Source: Amycolatopsis sp. cg9
GTDB taxonomy: Bacteria; Actinomycetota; Actinomycetes; Mycobacteriales; Pseudonocardiaceae
NCBI RefSeq assembly: GCF_041346945.1
Contig: NZ_CP166850.1
Span: forward strand, 2,604,001 to 2,668,000
DNA length: 64,000 nt
Direction: 5' to 3'
Shown: in pieces, positions 1 to 7,996 of the stretch
Layout: every line of letters starts with the position of its first letter
Position numbering within the stretch: the first letter of the stretch is position 1
Translations under genes and position numbers: made by a program
Notes under the pieces: model-generated
What the model was told of the DNA's origin: nothing
What the model saw: only the letters and a program-made list of their open reading frames with translations
Database searches by the model: none

Positions 1-435
1 CTGCACCGCGGCGCCCCAGAACTTCCCGCCGACGAACGCGAACATCTGCCCGGCCGAGAGGTCGACCGCGACCATTCGCGTCTCGCCGCCGAACTGGTTG
101 CCCGACTTCGCCGACGCGGCCTGCGCGGCGTCCGGGTACACGCGCTGGCCGACGAGCCCGGCGATGACGACCGAGGCCGCCGTCCAGCCGGCGGTGCCGA
201 TCATGTTCGCGCGGGCGTGCTGCGTGGCCCGGCCGGTGAAGTCGTACAACGCGGCGGCGCTGACCTCCGGGACGGCGGCGGCGACCACGCAGTAGTTCAT
301 CGTCGAGAGCATCACCGACTCGGTGAACAGGCCGACGACGGCGGTCGCGGGCCCGATCTGCACGGAGTTCAGCCGGCCGCCCGAGCGCTGGATGCGCTCG
401 GCCACCGCGCCGAGGTACTGCTCGGGGGTGAGCAC
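1..435 (-). CDS. Hypothetical protein, 5' part only (runs off the window)
   Basis: An open frame of 145 codons starts at GTG 435 and has no stop before base 1, so the C-terminus is missing. A strong ribosome site, AGGAGGT at 442-448, lies 6 bases before the start and decides it. The protein begins VLTPEQYLGAVAER and has two small, alanine-rich, moderately hydrophobic stretches (about residues 28-50 and 80-100) followed by a more polar segment. It could be a membrane-associated protein, but I do not recognise the family. It is divergent from the lipoprotein gene at 551. Confidence 0.7.
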   Translation of the reverse strand, partial: MLTPEQYLGAVAERIQRSGGRLNSVQIGPATAVVGLFTESVMLSTMNYCVVAAAVPEVSAAALYDFTGRATQHARANMIGTAGWTAASVVIAGLVGQRVYPDAAQAASAKSGNQFGGETRMVAVDLSAGQMFAFVGGKFWGAAVQ

Positions 436-550
436 GCCGGGACCTCCTGACCGCGAACTGGACACCTCGCGGCCATCGTCGCACGCCCCGGCGTCTCGGC
501 GACTTCAGCCAGCGGTTTTCACACACGCCTCATGGTTGACTGTGCGCGCT

Positions 551-1078
551 ATGCGACGACTCGTACTTCTCGCGCCCGCCGTGGTCCTGCTGGCCGGCTG
601 CGGCCCCACCATCGTGTCCGGTACCGCGACGCCCAGCTCGCCGTCCGCCGCCTCCGCGGCCGGCACCGGCCTGCCGCCGGAACCGCAACCGGGCGCGACC
701 GAGGACTGCCCGTACCTCGGCAGCGAATTCGTGGCCGACTCGAACGGCCAGCACGTCTCGAAGGTGCGCGTGTCCGCCGACCAGCCCCACCCGGCGTGCT
801 TCTTCTATCGCCCGGACGGGAAGGTCCAGCTCACCGTCCGGGTGTACGTCGGGGACGCGAAGACGGCGACGGCGCTGGTCAACCAGGCGGCGCCGGTGGA
901 CTCGTCGAACCCGGCGAGCGACCCTTCCGGCTGGAAGGGCGGCTATTTGTCCACCGACGACGGTGCTGTCTACGCTGTCGCCAAGGGCTCGGCGGCGGTC
1001 ATCGCGACCACCAACCAGAAGCAAAGCGTGAAGGCACGCACAGTGGTCAAGAAGGCTATCGCTGCCCTGAAGCTCTAG
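551..1078 (+). CDS. Secreted lipoprotein, probably DUF2020 family
   Basis: 175 residues. The N-terminus is a classic lipoprotein signal: MRRLVLLAPAVVLLAGC with the lipobox LAGC at residues 14-17, so the mature protein should be lipid-anchored on the outer face of the membrane. A Ser/Ala/Pro linker precedes a folded domain with CPYL and a later PACFFYRPDG motif; the two cysteines probably form a disulfide. This pattern is what I recall for DUF2020 lipoproteins of Pseudonocardiales; function unknown. The start is placed at ATG 551 because it begins the signal peptide exactly; the upstream in-frame codons are Arg/Pro-rich and unlikely. No clear Shine-Dalgarno sequence precedes it, so it may be leaderless. 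Confidence 0.8.
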   Translation: MRRLVLLAPAVVLLAGCGPTIVSGTATPSSPSAASAAGTGLPPEPQPGATEDCPYLGSEFVADSNGQHVSKVRVSADQPHPACFFYRPDGKVQLTVRVYVGDAKTATALVNQAAPVDSSNPASDPSGWKGGYLSTDDGAVYAVAKGSAAVIATTNQKQSVKARTVVKKAIAALKL

Positions 1079-1225
1079 GTAGCGGGCTCCACACGGGTGA
1101 GTGATGTTGATCTTGTATTACCCTGTGCGTCACGCGCAGGCTTCGTGGACTCGCGCACCGCAGCCACCGGGGCATCCCCACCCCGGGGCGGGGCACCAAC
1201 TCTGCAACGACAAAGGACAAGATTC

Positions 1226-1678
1226 GTGGCTGACACCCTCAAGGAAATCCTGCTCGACTCCAGCCGTCGCCCGGCGGTCGTGACCGACTTCGAGACCCTC
1301 GTCGACGCCGAGGTCTCGGACAAGGGCGGCGTTTCGGGTGCCGTTGTGAAGACCGGCTTCGCCGCCGTCAAGAAGATCAAGCCGGGCATCATCCCCTCGG
1401 CCGTCGACACGCTGCTGCCCGACTTCGTGGTCGCGCTCGAGCCGTTCTACGGCGACTACCGCGCCAAGGGCGGCAACGACTTCGGCGCCTACCTGTCCAG
1501 CCGCTCGGACGAGGCTTCCGACGCGCTGCTGAGCGTCACCGACTCGCGCGCGGAGAAGAGCAGCCGCGACAGCATCAAGAAGGTCTACGGCAAGCTGCGC
1601 CCGAACGGCAAGAAGAACGTCGAGGAGGCGCTGCCCCGCCTGGGCGCGCTGGTCGACAAGCACGCCGCCAACGCGTGA
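1226..1678 (+). CDS. Conserved actinobacterial protein, DUF6918-like
   Basis: 150 residues from GTG 1226, preceded by AAAGGA at 1212-1217. The protein starts MADTLKEILLDSSRRPAVV and is soluble and helical, with KTGFAAVKKIKPGI and a basic C-terminal half containing SIKKVYGKLRPNGKKNVEEA. No signal peptide or membrane segment. It matches my memory of short proteins now called DUF6918 in Pseudonocardiaceae and mycobacteria; no function is established. A codon-rich upstream extension to 1097 lacks a ribosome site and was not used. A strong hairpin at 1701-1729 ends the transcript. Confidence 0.75.
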   Translation: MADTLKEILLDSSRRPAVVTDFETLVDAEVSDKGGVSGAVVKTGFAAVKKIKPGIIPSAVDTLLPDFVVALEPFYGDYRAKGGNDFGAYLSSRSDEASDALLSVTDSRAEKSSRDSIKKVYGKLRPNGKKNVEEALPRLGALVDKHAANA

Positions 1679-1700
1679 GCTAGTCCCGAGCAAGACTGAA

Positions 1701-1729
1701 GAGGCCCCCGGTGCACCCCCGGGGGCCTC
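1701..1729. terminator. Bidirectional hairpin terminator
   Basis: GAGGCCCCCG (1701-1710) pairs perfectly with CGGGGGCCTC (1720-1729) around a 9-base loop. It sits between two convergent genes (stop at 1678, stop at 1742) and is followed by TTCG on the plus strand, so it can serve both. Confidence 0.75.
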
Positions 1730-1741
1730 TTCGCGTCCCGC

Positions 1742-2278
1742 TCAGTTCTTCTTTTCGGCGGGCGCCGGCGAGGGCGCCTTGCCGTTCGCCTGCGGGGTCG
1801 GCTTCGCCGCTTCGGCGGGCTTCGGCGCGGGCGGGGTGGCCTTCGGCGGCGCGGGCGCGACCGGCGGCTCCTGCTTCGAGCGGAGGGCGTAGGCGGCACC
1901 TGCGCCGACCACGACCAGGCCGAGCAGCCACGGCCACTTGCGACGGCTGCGGGTGCCCTTGGCGGCCGACTTGGCCTCGGTCAGAGCGGCGTAGAAGTCC
2001 TTCTTCGCCGCCTTGAAGTCCTTCTTGCCGCGGCGCTTCGACTCGCCGGCCGCCTTCGCGGCCTTGATGGCGGCCTTCTTCGCCTTGCGACCCGGCTTGC
2101 GCAGCTCGGCCAGGCGCGCGAGCGCCTCCTGACGAGCGGCCTTCGAGCTCTTCTTGAGCTCCTTGCGGGTCAGTTCCGTCTTCTTCGCGAGCTTCTTCTG
2201 CGCGCGCCGCCCCTGCTTGACACCCTCGGTGACGAGTTTGTCGGCGGTCTCGACGGCCTGGGCTGTCGCCCGGGACAT
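1742..2278 (-). CDS. Lysine/alanine-rich membrane-anchored protein
   Basis: 178 residues from ATG 2278, with GAGGTG eight bases upstream; the GTG three codons earlier overlaps that ribosome site and is unlikely. Residues 1-110 are an almost pure Lys/Ala/Arg/Glu helical region with KKxxKK runs, resembling the tails of bacterial histone-H1-like proteins. One transmembrane helix (WPWLLGLVVVGAGAAYAL, about 117-134) follows, then a short Pro/Ala/Lys-rich tail. The basic part is probably cytoplasmic, where it could bind nucleic acid or acidic lipid near the membrane; this is inference. Divergent from ppiA. Confidence 0.75.
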   Translation of the reverse strand: MSRATAQAVETADKLVTEGVKQGRRAQKKLAKKTELTRKELKKSSKAARQEALARLAELRKPGRKAKKAAIKAAKAAGESKRRGKKDFKAAKKDFYAALTEAKSAAKGTRSRRKWPWLLGLVVVGAGAAYALRSKQEPPVAPAPPKATPPAPKPAEAAKPTPQANGKAPSPAPAEKKN

Positions 2279-2367
2279 GGGCTTCACCTCATCATTCGTT
2301 TTGACACTGCTCTGTTACCCGTAACCTATCGTGCCCCTTTTTCGAGCCGCCCGCCGCAGATGGCACG

Positions 2368-2886
2368 ATGAGGTACGTGAAAGCTACGCTGCACACCAAC
2401 CAGGGTGACATCCACCTGAACCTGCTCCCCGACCACGCGCCGAAGACGGTCGCGAACTTCGTCGGGCTGGCGGAAGGCACCAAGGAGTACACCCAGCCGA
2501 ACGCGGCGGGCACGAACTCCGGGCCCTTCTACGACGGTTCGATCTTCCACCGGGTCATCGACGGCTTCATGCTGCAGGGCGGCGACCCGACCGGCACCGG
2601 CCGCGGCGGCCCCGGCTACAAGTTCGGCGACGAGTTCCACCCGGAGCTGCAGTTCAGCAAGCCGTACCTGCTGGCCATGGCGAACGCCGGGCCCGGCACC
2701 AACGGCTCGCAGTTCTTCATCACCGTGGCGCCGACCGCCCACCTGAACTTCCGCCACACGATCTTCGGCGAGGTGGCCGACCAGGAGTCGCGCAACGTCG
2801 TCGACGCGATCGCGCGCACGGCCACCGGTCCGGCGGACCGCCCGCTGACCGACGTCGTGATCGAGAAGGTCACCGTCGAGCACTGA
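2368..2886 (+). CDS. ppiA: Cyclophilin-type peptidyl-prolyl cis-trans isomerase
   Basis: 172 residues, cytoplasmic, catalysing cis-trans isomerisation of Xaa-Pro bonds in folding proteins. The cyclophilin core is complete: FHRVIDGFMLQGGD at 60-73 (Arg62, Phe67, Gln70), TGTGRGGPGYKF, MANAGPGTNGSQFFIT at about 104-119 and HTIFGEV. It is close throughout to mycobacterial PpiA, which lies in the same chromosomal neighbourhood. No signal peptide. ATG 2368 has no ribosome site upstream, so translation may be leaderless; a GTG three codons later is an alternative start. Rhomboid protease follows 38 bases downstream. Confidence 0.95.
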   Translation: MRYVKATLHTNQGDIHLNLLPDHAPKTVANFVGLAEGTKEYTQPNAAGTNSGPFYDGSIFHRVIDGFMLQGGDPTGTGRGGPGYKFGDEFHPELQFSKPYLLAMANAGPGTNGSQFFITVAPTAHLNFRHTIFGEVADQESRNVVDAIARTATGPADRPLTDVVIEKVTVEH

Positions 2887-2924
2887 CGGCTGAGTCGGTG
2901 AGGTTTCGGTAGGTTGGTTCCATC

Positions 2925-3878
2925 GTGAACCAACCGCCGAACCCCGCCGCCGAACAAGCCGCGCTCCCCGGGTGCTGGTGGCACCCGAACCGCCCGACCG
3001 GACTGAGCTGTTCCCGGTGCGGGCGTCCGGCGTGCCCGGATTGCCTCCGCGAAGCCCCCGTCGGCTTCCAGTGCACCGACTGCGTGCACACCGGGGGCCA
3101 GCAGCAGCGCCGTCAGCACCGCGACTACCAGGAAGCCGGCTTCGGCCAGCGGACGGTCTTCGGCGCGCGCCTCTCGCAGTCCGTGCTCGTCACCCAGGTC
3201 ATCCTCGCGGTGAACGTCCTGGTCTTCCTCTTCACGGTCTTCCAGGCGCAGAGCCTCAACGACAACGACTTCTCGTCGCTGTTCCAGTACGGCAAGCTCT
3301 ACGGCGACGCGACCCTCGGCCACGGTGAGTGGTGGCGGGTCTTCACCAGCGGTTTCCTCCACTACGGCCCGATCCACGTCGCGGTGAACATGTTCTCGCT
3401 GTGGATGATGGGCCGGTCGCTGGAGCAGGTCTGCGGCCGGGGCCGCTACCTCGCGCTCTACTTCATCTCCATGCTCGGCGCGTCCGCGGCCGTACTGCTG
3501 TTCGACGACCCGCAGAAGTCGACCGCCGGCGCGTCGGGCGCGCTGTTCGGCCTGATGGGCGCCTACGCGGTGATCGTGCTGAAGCTCCGGCTGAACCCGA
3601 CCGGGCTGATCATCACCCTCGCCCTCAACGCCTTCATCACCTTCGGCATCCCGGGCATCTCGATCTACGCGCACGTCGGCGGCCTGGTCACCGGCGCGCT
3701 GGTGACGGTGGCGCTGCTCTACGCCCCGGAGGCGAACCAGCTGCGCTGGCAGGCGATCGGGCTGGCGATCATCGTGCTCGCCATCGTCGGCCTGCTGGCG
3801 TTCCAGGCCGGCCAGTTCGGGCCGGAGACCTGCGGGTTCGTCCAGTACCGCGGGGTGCAGCTCTACAGCTGCGCCTAG
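2925..3878 (+). CDS. Rhomboid-family intramembrane serine protease with N-terminal zinc-binding domain
   Basis: 317 residues from GTG 2925. Residues 17-55 form a B-box-like cysteine/histidine cluster (C17, H20, C29, C32, C37, C40, C50, C53, H55), likely a zinc ribbon in the cytoplasm. A rhomboid core of six or seven membrane helices follows: FLHYGPIHVAVNMFSLW with HxxxN at 151-155, the catalytic serine in GASGALFG (Ser204) and the catalytic histidine in YAHVGG (His250). Members cleave transmembrane substrates within the membrane; the substrate here is unknown. The stop overlaps by 4 bases the stop of the convergent PH-domain gene. Confidence 0.93.
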   Translation: MNQPPNPAAEQAALPGCWWHPNRPTGLSCSRCGRPACPDCLREAPVGFQCTDCVHTGGQQQRRQHRDYQEAGFGQRTVFGARLSQSVLVTQVILAVNVLVFLFTVFQAQSLNDNDFSSLFQYGKLYGDATLGHGEWWRVFTSGFLHYGPIHVAVNMFSLWMMGRSLEQVCGRGRYLALYFISMLGASAAVLLFDDPQKSTAGASGALFGLMGAYAVIVLKLRLNPTGLIITLALNAFITFGIPGISIYAHVGGLVTGALVTVALLYAPEANQLRWQAIGLAIIVLAIVGLLAFQAGQFGPETCGFVQYRGVQLYSCA

Positions 3879-4309
3879 CTGCGCGCGCGCAGCGTGCTGA
3901 GGACGTCCAGGACGTCCCGCGGGTCCTCGCCGAGGTCCAGCCACCCGAAGACGTACAGCTGCTCGTCGTGCTCGATCTCGAGGGTGACGCCGTCGCGGCC
4001 CAGCCGGCGCGTGGTGCGCAGCCGGGTGCGGGTGTGCGCCCACGGCAGCCGGTGCGTGCCGCCCAGCGTGCGGGCCACCAGGCCCTCGGCGTCGGCCGCC
4101 AGCCGCGGCCGGACGAGCGTGGCGTGGGCGGCGAACGCGCCGACGGCCACCGCCGCGAGTGCGAACAGCACCAGCCCGCCGCGGTCGCCGAGCAGCACGT
4201 CGGTCACCACGCCGGCCAGCAGCAACGCGGTGACCGCCCAGGCCGATACCACAACGGCTTGGCGGGGCGCCCAAGAGGTGGGGTAGTTATCCACAGGGGT
4301 TATCCACAC
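3875..4309 (-). CDS. PH-domain (bPH-type) membrane protein
   Basis: 144 residues if started at GTG 4309, 139 if at GTG 4294; neither has a ribosome site. Two hydrophobic helices (about 18-38 and 45-64) precede a bacterial PH-like domain with [17 protein letters not shown] and a C-terminal half including EQLYVFGWLDLGEDP. Equivalent to the conserved membrane protein next to crgA in mycobacteria (Rv0010c). Function unknown; bPH domains usually act in membrane stress or envelope processes. The start region lies inside two DnaA-box-like sequences. Confidence 0.8.
   Translation of the reverse strand: MWITPVDNYPTSWAPRQAVVVSAWAVTALLLAGVVTDVLLGDRGGLVLFALAAVAVGAFAAHATLVRPRLAADAEGLVARTLGGTHRLPWAHTRTRLRTTRRLGRDGVTLEIEHDEQLYVFGWLDLGEDPRDVLDVLSTLRARS
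4287..4308. promoter_or_regulatory. Two perfect direct DnaA-box sequences
   Basis: TTATCCACA occurs at 4287-4295 and again at 4300-4308, same orientation, 13 bases apart. This is the classical DnaA 9-mer. They overlap the start codon region of the PH-domain gene and lie in the gap before the crgA stop. Binding by DnaA could regulate the gene or titrate DnaA; no experiment is implied. Confidence 0.6.
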
Positions 4310-4364
4310 TGGGGATGAGTCACACCGGTGTAATTCGGCGTCAAGCCGCCAATCGGAGTAATAA

Positions 4365-4631
4365 TCAGCGCCAGCGCATCGTCATCAGCAGACCCGCGAT
4401 CATCAACGCGAAACCGCCGGCGAAGTTCCAGTTGCCCAGATCGGCCATCCAGGAGATCTTGTCCCCGGCGATGTAGTTGACCAGCAGCCACACCAGGCCC
4501 ACGAGCATCAGCCCGAACATGGGGATCTTCCAGGCGAGGCCGGTGGGGCCGGCTGCCCGCACCTTCACCGGCGTGCGCCGGTCGGCAGGCGGGGTGTAAG
4601 CGGTCTTCTTGCGGACCTTGGACTTGGGCAT
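4365..4631 (-). CDS. crgA: Cell division protein CrgA
   Basis: 88 residues from ATG 4631, with GAGGAA six bases upstream. The protein is basic at its N-terminus ([15 protein letters not shown]) and has two transmembrane helices (about 34-54 and 68-85) ending MTMRWR. Length, topology and position beside the pknB block match CrgA, a small actinobacterial divisome protein that interacts with FtsZ, FtsI/PbpB and other division proteins to coordinate septum formation. The start is divergent from the sortase gene at 4818. Confidence 0.92.
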   Translation of the reverse strand: MPKSKVRKKTAYTPPADRRTPVKVRAAGPTGLAWKIPMFGLMLVGLVWLLVNYIAGDKISWMADLGNWNFAGGFALMIAGLLMTMRWR

Positions 4632-4817
4632 CGTGTGTTCCTCGCGGTGCTCTTCGGGCTCGTCTGGTGGCGATGTCCCGCTGAGGGTGCGCAACCAGCG
4701 CCACGTGCACACGTTAACGTAAACGACCGCAGGAAAGCAGCGGCCGGACTGGTCGGATTTTCCCGCACCGTGACAACGGCGTCACCCAGGGTTCGGCGCG
4801 GCTTGAGAGGAGCTTGC

Positions 4818-5894
4818 GTGGAGATGCGCGAAGGACCGGATGACGACCGGCGCAGACACCCGGGGCAGCGGCCGGTACCGCCGCGCCGTCCCGCCACGCC
4901 CCCTCGCGGCCAGGTGCCGCCCCGGCCGCCCCAGCGCGGCCCCCAGGGCCAGCCGCCCCGGCGCTCGCCGTCGCCGGCGCCCCGCCGCTACGCCAGCCCG
5001 CCGCCGCCCGGCGCGAACGAAGAGACCGTCGTGTTCGCCCCGGTCGGGAAGGGTGGCGCCGCGACCAAGGAGAAGCCCGCCCCGGCCCCGCTGGGCAAGG
5101 GCGGCGTCGCGATCCGGACCGCCGGGGAGGTCCTCATCACGCTGGGCCTGGTCGTGCTGCTGTTCATGGTCTACGAGCTCTACGTGACCGACCTGTTCTC
5201 GGCGGGCAAGCAGTCCGAGGCGAGCGACCAGCTCGACGGCGAGTGGGCGCACGACCGGACGCTGCACCCCGAGCTGATCGACGGCAAGGCGTTCGCCCGG
5301 ATCCACATCCCGACGTTCGGCGTCGACTACAACTTCACCATCCAGGAGGGCACCGACGAGGCCGCGCTGGAAGTCGGCCCTGGCCACTACAAGGGCACGT
5401 CGCTGCCCGGCGAGCCCGGCAACTTCGCCGTGGCCGGGCACCGCGTCGGCAAGGGCGCCCCGTTCAACGACCTGGACAACCTCTCCTCTTGTGACCAGAT
5501 CGTGATCGAAACCTCGACCGACTTCTACATCTACAAGGTGCTTCCCTACGACGACGAGATCGAGAACTGGGCGGGCGGCAAGGGCGCCGACCCGAAGTGC
5601 AAGGGCGTCTCGACGCTGCGCGACGGAGGTGCCGAAGACGGCGGGGCGTACAGCGAGACGTTCGGCCGCAAGGTCGTCCTGCCCAGCCAGGGCACCGCGG
5701 TGAACCCGGTCCCGTACAAGGACGCCGACACGCTCCCGAAGGCCCAGCAGGCGGCGCTGCTCACGCTCACCACGTGCCACCCGCAGTTCTCCGCCCGCGA
5801 GCGGCTCATCATCACCTCGGTGCTGACCCAGCAGGTGCCGAAGAACCAGGTCAAGGACTACGGCGACCTGCTTTCGAAGATCGGGGAGGCCTGA
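4818..5894 (+). CDS. srtE: Class E sortase
   Basis: 358 residues from GTG 4818, with GAGAGGAG five bases upstream (an ATG two codons later is the alternative). Residues 1-100 are a cytoplasmic Pro/Arg-rich tail. One membrane helix (VLITLGLVVLLFMVYELYV, about 115-135) anchors an extracellular sortase domain. The catalytic triad is present: His208 in AVAGHRVG, Cys320 in LTLTTCHPQF and Arg329 in ARERLII. Class E sortases attach surface proteins bearing LAxTG-like signals to the wall peptidoglycan. It overlaps the next small gene by one base (TGATG). Confidence 0.93.
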   Translation: MEMREGPDDDRRRHPGQRPVPPRRPATPPRGQVPPRPPQRGPQGQPPRRSPSPAPRRYASPPPPGANEETVVFAPVGKGGAATKEKPAPAPLGKGGVAIRTAGEVLITLGLVVLLFMVYELYVTDLFSAGKQSEASDQLDGEWAHDRTLHPELIDGKAFARIHIPTFGVDYNFTIQEGTDEAALEVGPGHYKGTSLPGEPGNFAVAGHRVGKGAPFNDLDNLSSCDQIVIETSTDFYIYKVLPYDDEIENWAGGKGADPKCKGVSTLRDGGAEDGGAYSETFGRKVVLPSQGTAVNPVPYKDADTLPKAQQAALLTLTTCHPQFSARERLIITSVLTQQVPKNQVKDYGDLLSKIGEA

Positions 5895-6049
5895 TGTACG
5901 CCTGGCTCTGGCGGAAGTTCCCCGGCCCGTTCGCGGTGAAGCTGACGATCGCGGTGGTCCTCGTGCTCGGCGTCGTCGCGCTGCTGATGTTCGTCGTGTT
6001 CCCGTGGCTGGAGCCGCGGCTCTGGTTCAACGAGGTCGCGGTCAACTGA
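5894..6049 (+). CDS. Small single-span membrane protein (51 residues)
   Basis: ATG 5894 overlaps the sortase stop in TGATG, so translation is coupled; GGGGAGG lies 5-6 bases upstream. The product starts MYAWLWRKFPGP and has one membrane helix (about 18-38) followed by FPWLEPRLWFNEVAVN. Small proteins of this form directly behind srtE are conserved in actinomycetes as I recall, which argues for a shared job with the sortase, but no function is known. It is below many automatic length cut-offs. Confidence 0.8.
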   Translation: MYAWLWRKFPGPFAVKLTIAVVLVLGVVALLMFVVFPWLEPRLWFNEVAVN

Positions 6050-6549
6050 AGACACGGGGGAAGCACCGCGACGAGCCACCGCCGGAAGACCCGTGGAACG
6101 AGATCGGGCCGCGGCTGTGGCTGGGCGGGCACATCCGGACCGGAGCCGCGGGCGAGGAACCCGTGGTGGTCCGGCGCGAGTTCGACCTCGTGCTGAGCCT
6201 TTACCGGCGCGAAGGCCACGGCCCGCCGCCGCACATCGAGCACCACTTCGCCGAGCTGCCGGACGGGCCGCTGACCGCCGCGCAGATCGCCGACGTCGAG
6301 CGGTTCGCCGTGCTCGCGGCCGAGGCGGTCCGCGCCGGGCGCCTGACGCTCGTCCGCTGCCACACCGGGCTCAACCGGTCCGGCCTGGTCGGCGCGCAGG
6401 CGCTCGTCGAACTCGGGCTCGGCGTGCCGGCGGCGATCGACCGCATCCGGCAGCGGCGCTCGCCGCGGGCGCTGCACAACCGGCTCTTCGTGCAGTACCT
6501 GGAGAGCGGGCTGCCGACCGCGCGGCTGCTGGCGGAGCTCGACTCTTGA
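6004..6549 (+). CDS. Dual-specificity / tyrosine phosphatase-like protein
   Basis: 181 residues from GTG 6004. The phosphatase loop is clear: VRCHTGLNRSGLV gives Cys-x5-Arg (CHTGLNR) near residue 120, followed by QRRSPRAL. Cytoplasmic; expected to hydrolyse phosphotyrosine or phosphoserine/threonine, or another phosphate ester. The only standard start before the domain is GTG 6004, which overlaps the preceding small gene by 46 bases and has no ribosome site, so the true N-terminus is uncertain; the domain itself begins near WNEIGPRLWLGG. The stop overlaps the start of the next gene. Confidence 0.82.
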   Translation: MAGAAALVQRGRGQLKTRGKHRDEPPPEDPWNEIGPRLWLGGHIRTGAAGEEPVVVRREFDLVLSLYRREGHGPPPHIEHHFAELPDGPLTAAQIADVERFAVLAAEAVRAGRLTLVRCHTGLNRSGLVGAQALVELGLGVPAAIDRIRQRRSPRALHNRLFVQYLESGLPTARLLAELDS

Positions 6550-7535
6550 GGTTCGGGGTCTTCCTGGTCAGCGGCCGCTTCCCCGGCCAGTCGGACGGCG
6601 ACGTCCTCCGCCGGTCCGTCCGCGCCGCCGAGCTGGCCGAAGAAGCCGGCTTCGACGACGTCTGGTTCGCCGAACACCACTTCATGCCCTACGGCGTCTG
6701 CCCGTCGGCGATCACGCTGGCCGCGCACGTGCTCGGGCGGACGTCGCGGATCGGCGTCGGGACCGCCGTGAGCGTCCTGTCGACGACGCACCCGGTGGCG
6801 CTGGCCGAGCAGTGGGCGCTGCTCGACGCCGTTTCCGGCGGGCGGCTGCGGCTCGGCGTCGGGCGCGGTGGCCCGTGGCAGGACCTCGAAGTCTTCGGGA
6901 CCGGGCTGGACCGCTACGAGACGGGCTTCGAGGAGACCCTCGACGTCTTCCTGCGGGCCACCACCGGCCGGGCGCGGGCCGGGGGACGGCACTTCGCGTT
7001 CCGGGAGGTGCCCGTGGTGCCGGCGCCGGAGCGGACCCCGGACGTCGTCGTGGCCTGCGGTGGGCCGAAGTCGGAAGCGGTGCGCCAGGCGGCGGACCGG
7101 AACCTGCCGCTGCTGCTCGGGCTGCACGCGGACGACGAGGAGAAGGCGGCCACCGTCGCGGCCTACGGGAAGCCGGCGGCCCACGTCTCGACCGTGCTCT
7201 GCCAGGTGGGGGACGCCGGCGTCGTCCGAAAAGCGTTGCCCGCGTGGTTGAAGGACGGGCTCGGCGCGCACGTCACGGTCGACGGGCGGCCGGGGCCGTC
7301 GCGGCACCCGGGGGAGTACACCGAACGGCTGTGCGCGATCCACCCGGTCGGCGACGCGGACCACTGCGTCCGGACCCTGGAAACGAGCCTCCGGCGCACC
7401 GGTGTCTCCCACGTGCTGATGCTCGTGGAAGCGTCGGGTACGCCGGAGGGCACCTACGCGAACATCGCGCGGATCGGCACCGAGGTGCTCCCCGCGCTGC
7501 GGGCTAGCAGTCCCGCAGTTCCGGGCTCTGGTTGA
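6546..7535 (+). CDS. LLM-class flavin-dependent oxidoreductase (luciferase-like)
   Basis: 329 residues. The likely start is TTG 6546, overlapping the phosphatase stop (TTGA); the protein then begins MRFGVFLVSGRFPGQ, exactly at the first beta strand of a luciferase-like TIM barrel. Family motifs: GFDDVWFAEHHF (about 37-48), RIGVGTAVSVL, HPVALAEQWALLD and LGVGRGGPW. Members use reduced F420 or FMN to oxidise or reduce small molecules; the substrate cannot be read from sequence. The last 32 bases overlap the 3' end of the opposite-strand gene at 7504. Confidence 0.87.
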   Translation: MRFGVFLVSGRFPGQSDGDVLRRSVRAAELAEEAGFDDVWFAEHHFMPYGVCPSAITLAAHVLGRTSRIGVGTAVSVLSTTHPVALAEQWALLDAVSGGRLRLGVGRGGPWQDLEVFGTGLDRYETGFEETLDVFLRATTGRARAGGRHFAFREVPVVPAPERTPDVVVACGGPKSEAVRQAADRNLPLLLGLHADDEEKAATVAAYGKPAAHVSTVLCQVGDAGVVRKALPAWLKDGLGAHVTVDGRPGPSRHPGEYTERLCAIHPVGDADHCVRTLETSLRRTGVSHVLMLVEASGTPEGTYANIARIGTEVLPALRASSPAVPGSG

Positions 7536-7896
7536 GCAGCTGGCCGCGCGGCGAGACGAACGCGCGGTAGCGGTCACCGTCCACTTCGGACTTCTTGAAG
7601 ACGGCGACCCGGTGGCAGTTCTGGAACGCCAGCTTGACGCCGAAGTGGCGCTCGAGGCCACCGCGGATCGCGTCCGAGGCCAGCGCCCGCAGCAGCTGCC
7701 CGCGGGCGGCCTCGCTCGGCGGGGGCGTCTCGTTGTCGGCGAAGCCGTCCGCGGCGCCCTCGGCGTCGGCGATGACGCCGGTGATGACTTCCCAGGCGTA
7801 CGGCAGGGATTCCTTGACGCAGGTGACGAACTCGGCATCGGTGACCTCCCCGCGCTCGGCCTTCTCCAGCAGCGCGGGTGACACGTCCAGGGACAT
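7504..7896 (-). CDS. SCO5389-family conserved protein
   Basis: 130 residues from ATG 7896, with GGAGG four bases upstream. The protein starts MSLDVSPALLEKAERGEV and ends HRVAVFKKSEVDGDRYRAFVSPRGQLLNQSPELRDC. This C-terminal signature, with FQNCHRV, is characteristic of the small SCO5389 family found across actinomycetes. Soluble, no signal peptide; function unknown. A short region with no gene separates it from the ABC exporter genes. The 3' ends of this gene and the flavin oxidoreductase gene overlap. Confidence 0.85.
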   Translation of the reverse strand: MSLDVSPALLEKAERGEVTDAEFVTCVKESLPYAWEVITGVIADAEGAADGFADNETPPPSEAARGQLLRALASDAIRGGLERHFGVKLAFQNCHRVAVFKKSEVDGDRYRAFVSPRGQLLNQSPELRDC

Positions 7897-7996
7897 CGAA
7901 CCTCCAGTTTGAGCAGGGCCACCCTCTTGGCTACCGGCCGGGTGGCCCCGCCACAAGAGAAAACGATGATCATCACCAATATGGCGGAAGGCCCGG

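Noticed and set aside
2616..4274. Very long minus-strand open frame opposite the rhomboid and ppiA genes
   Set aside because: Composition is Arg/Ala/Gly/Val-rich without family motifs; it is the mirror frame typical of GC-rich coding DNA, and the plus-strand genes have clear domains.
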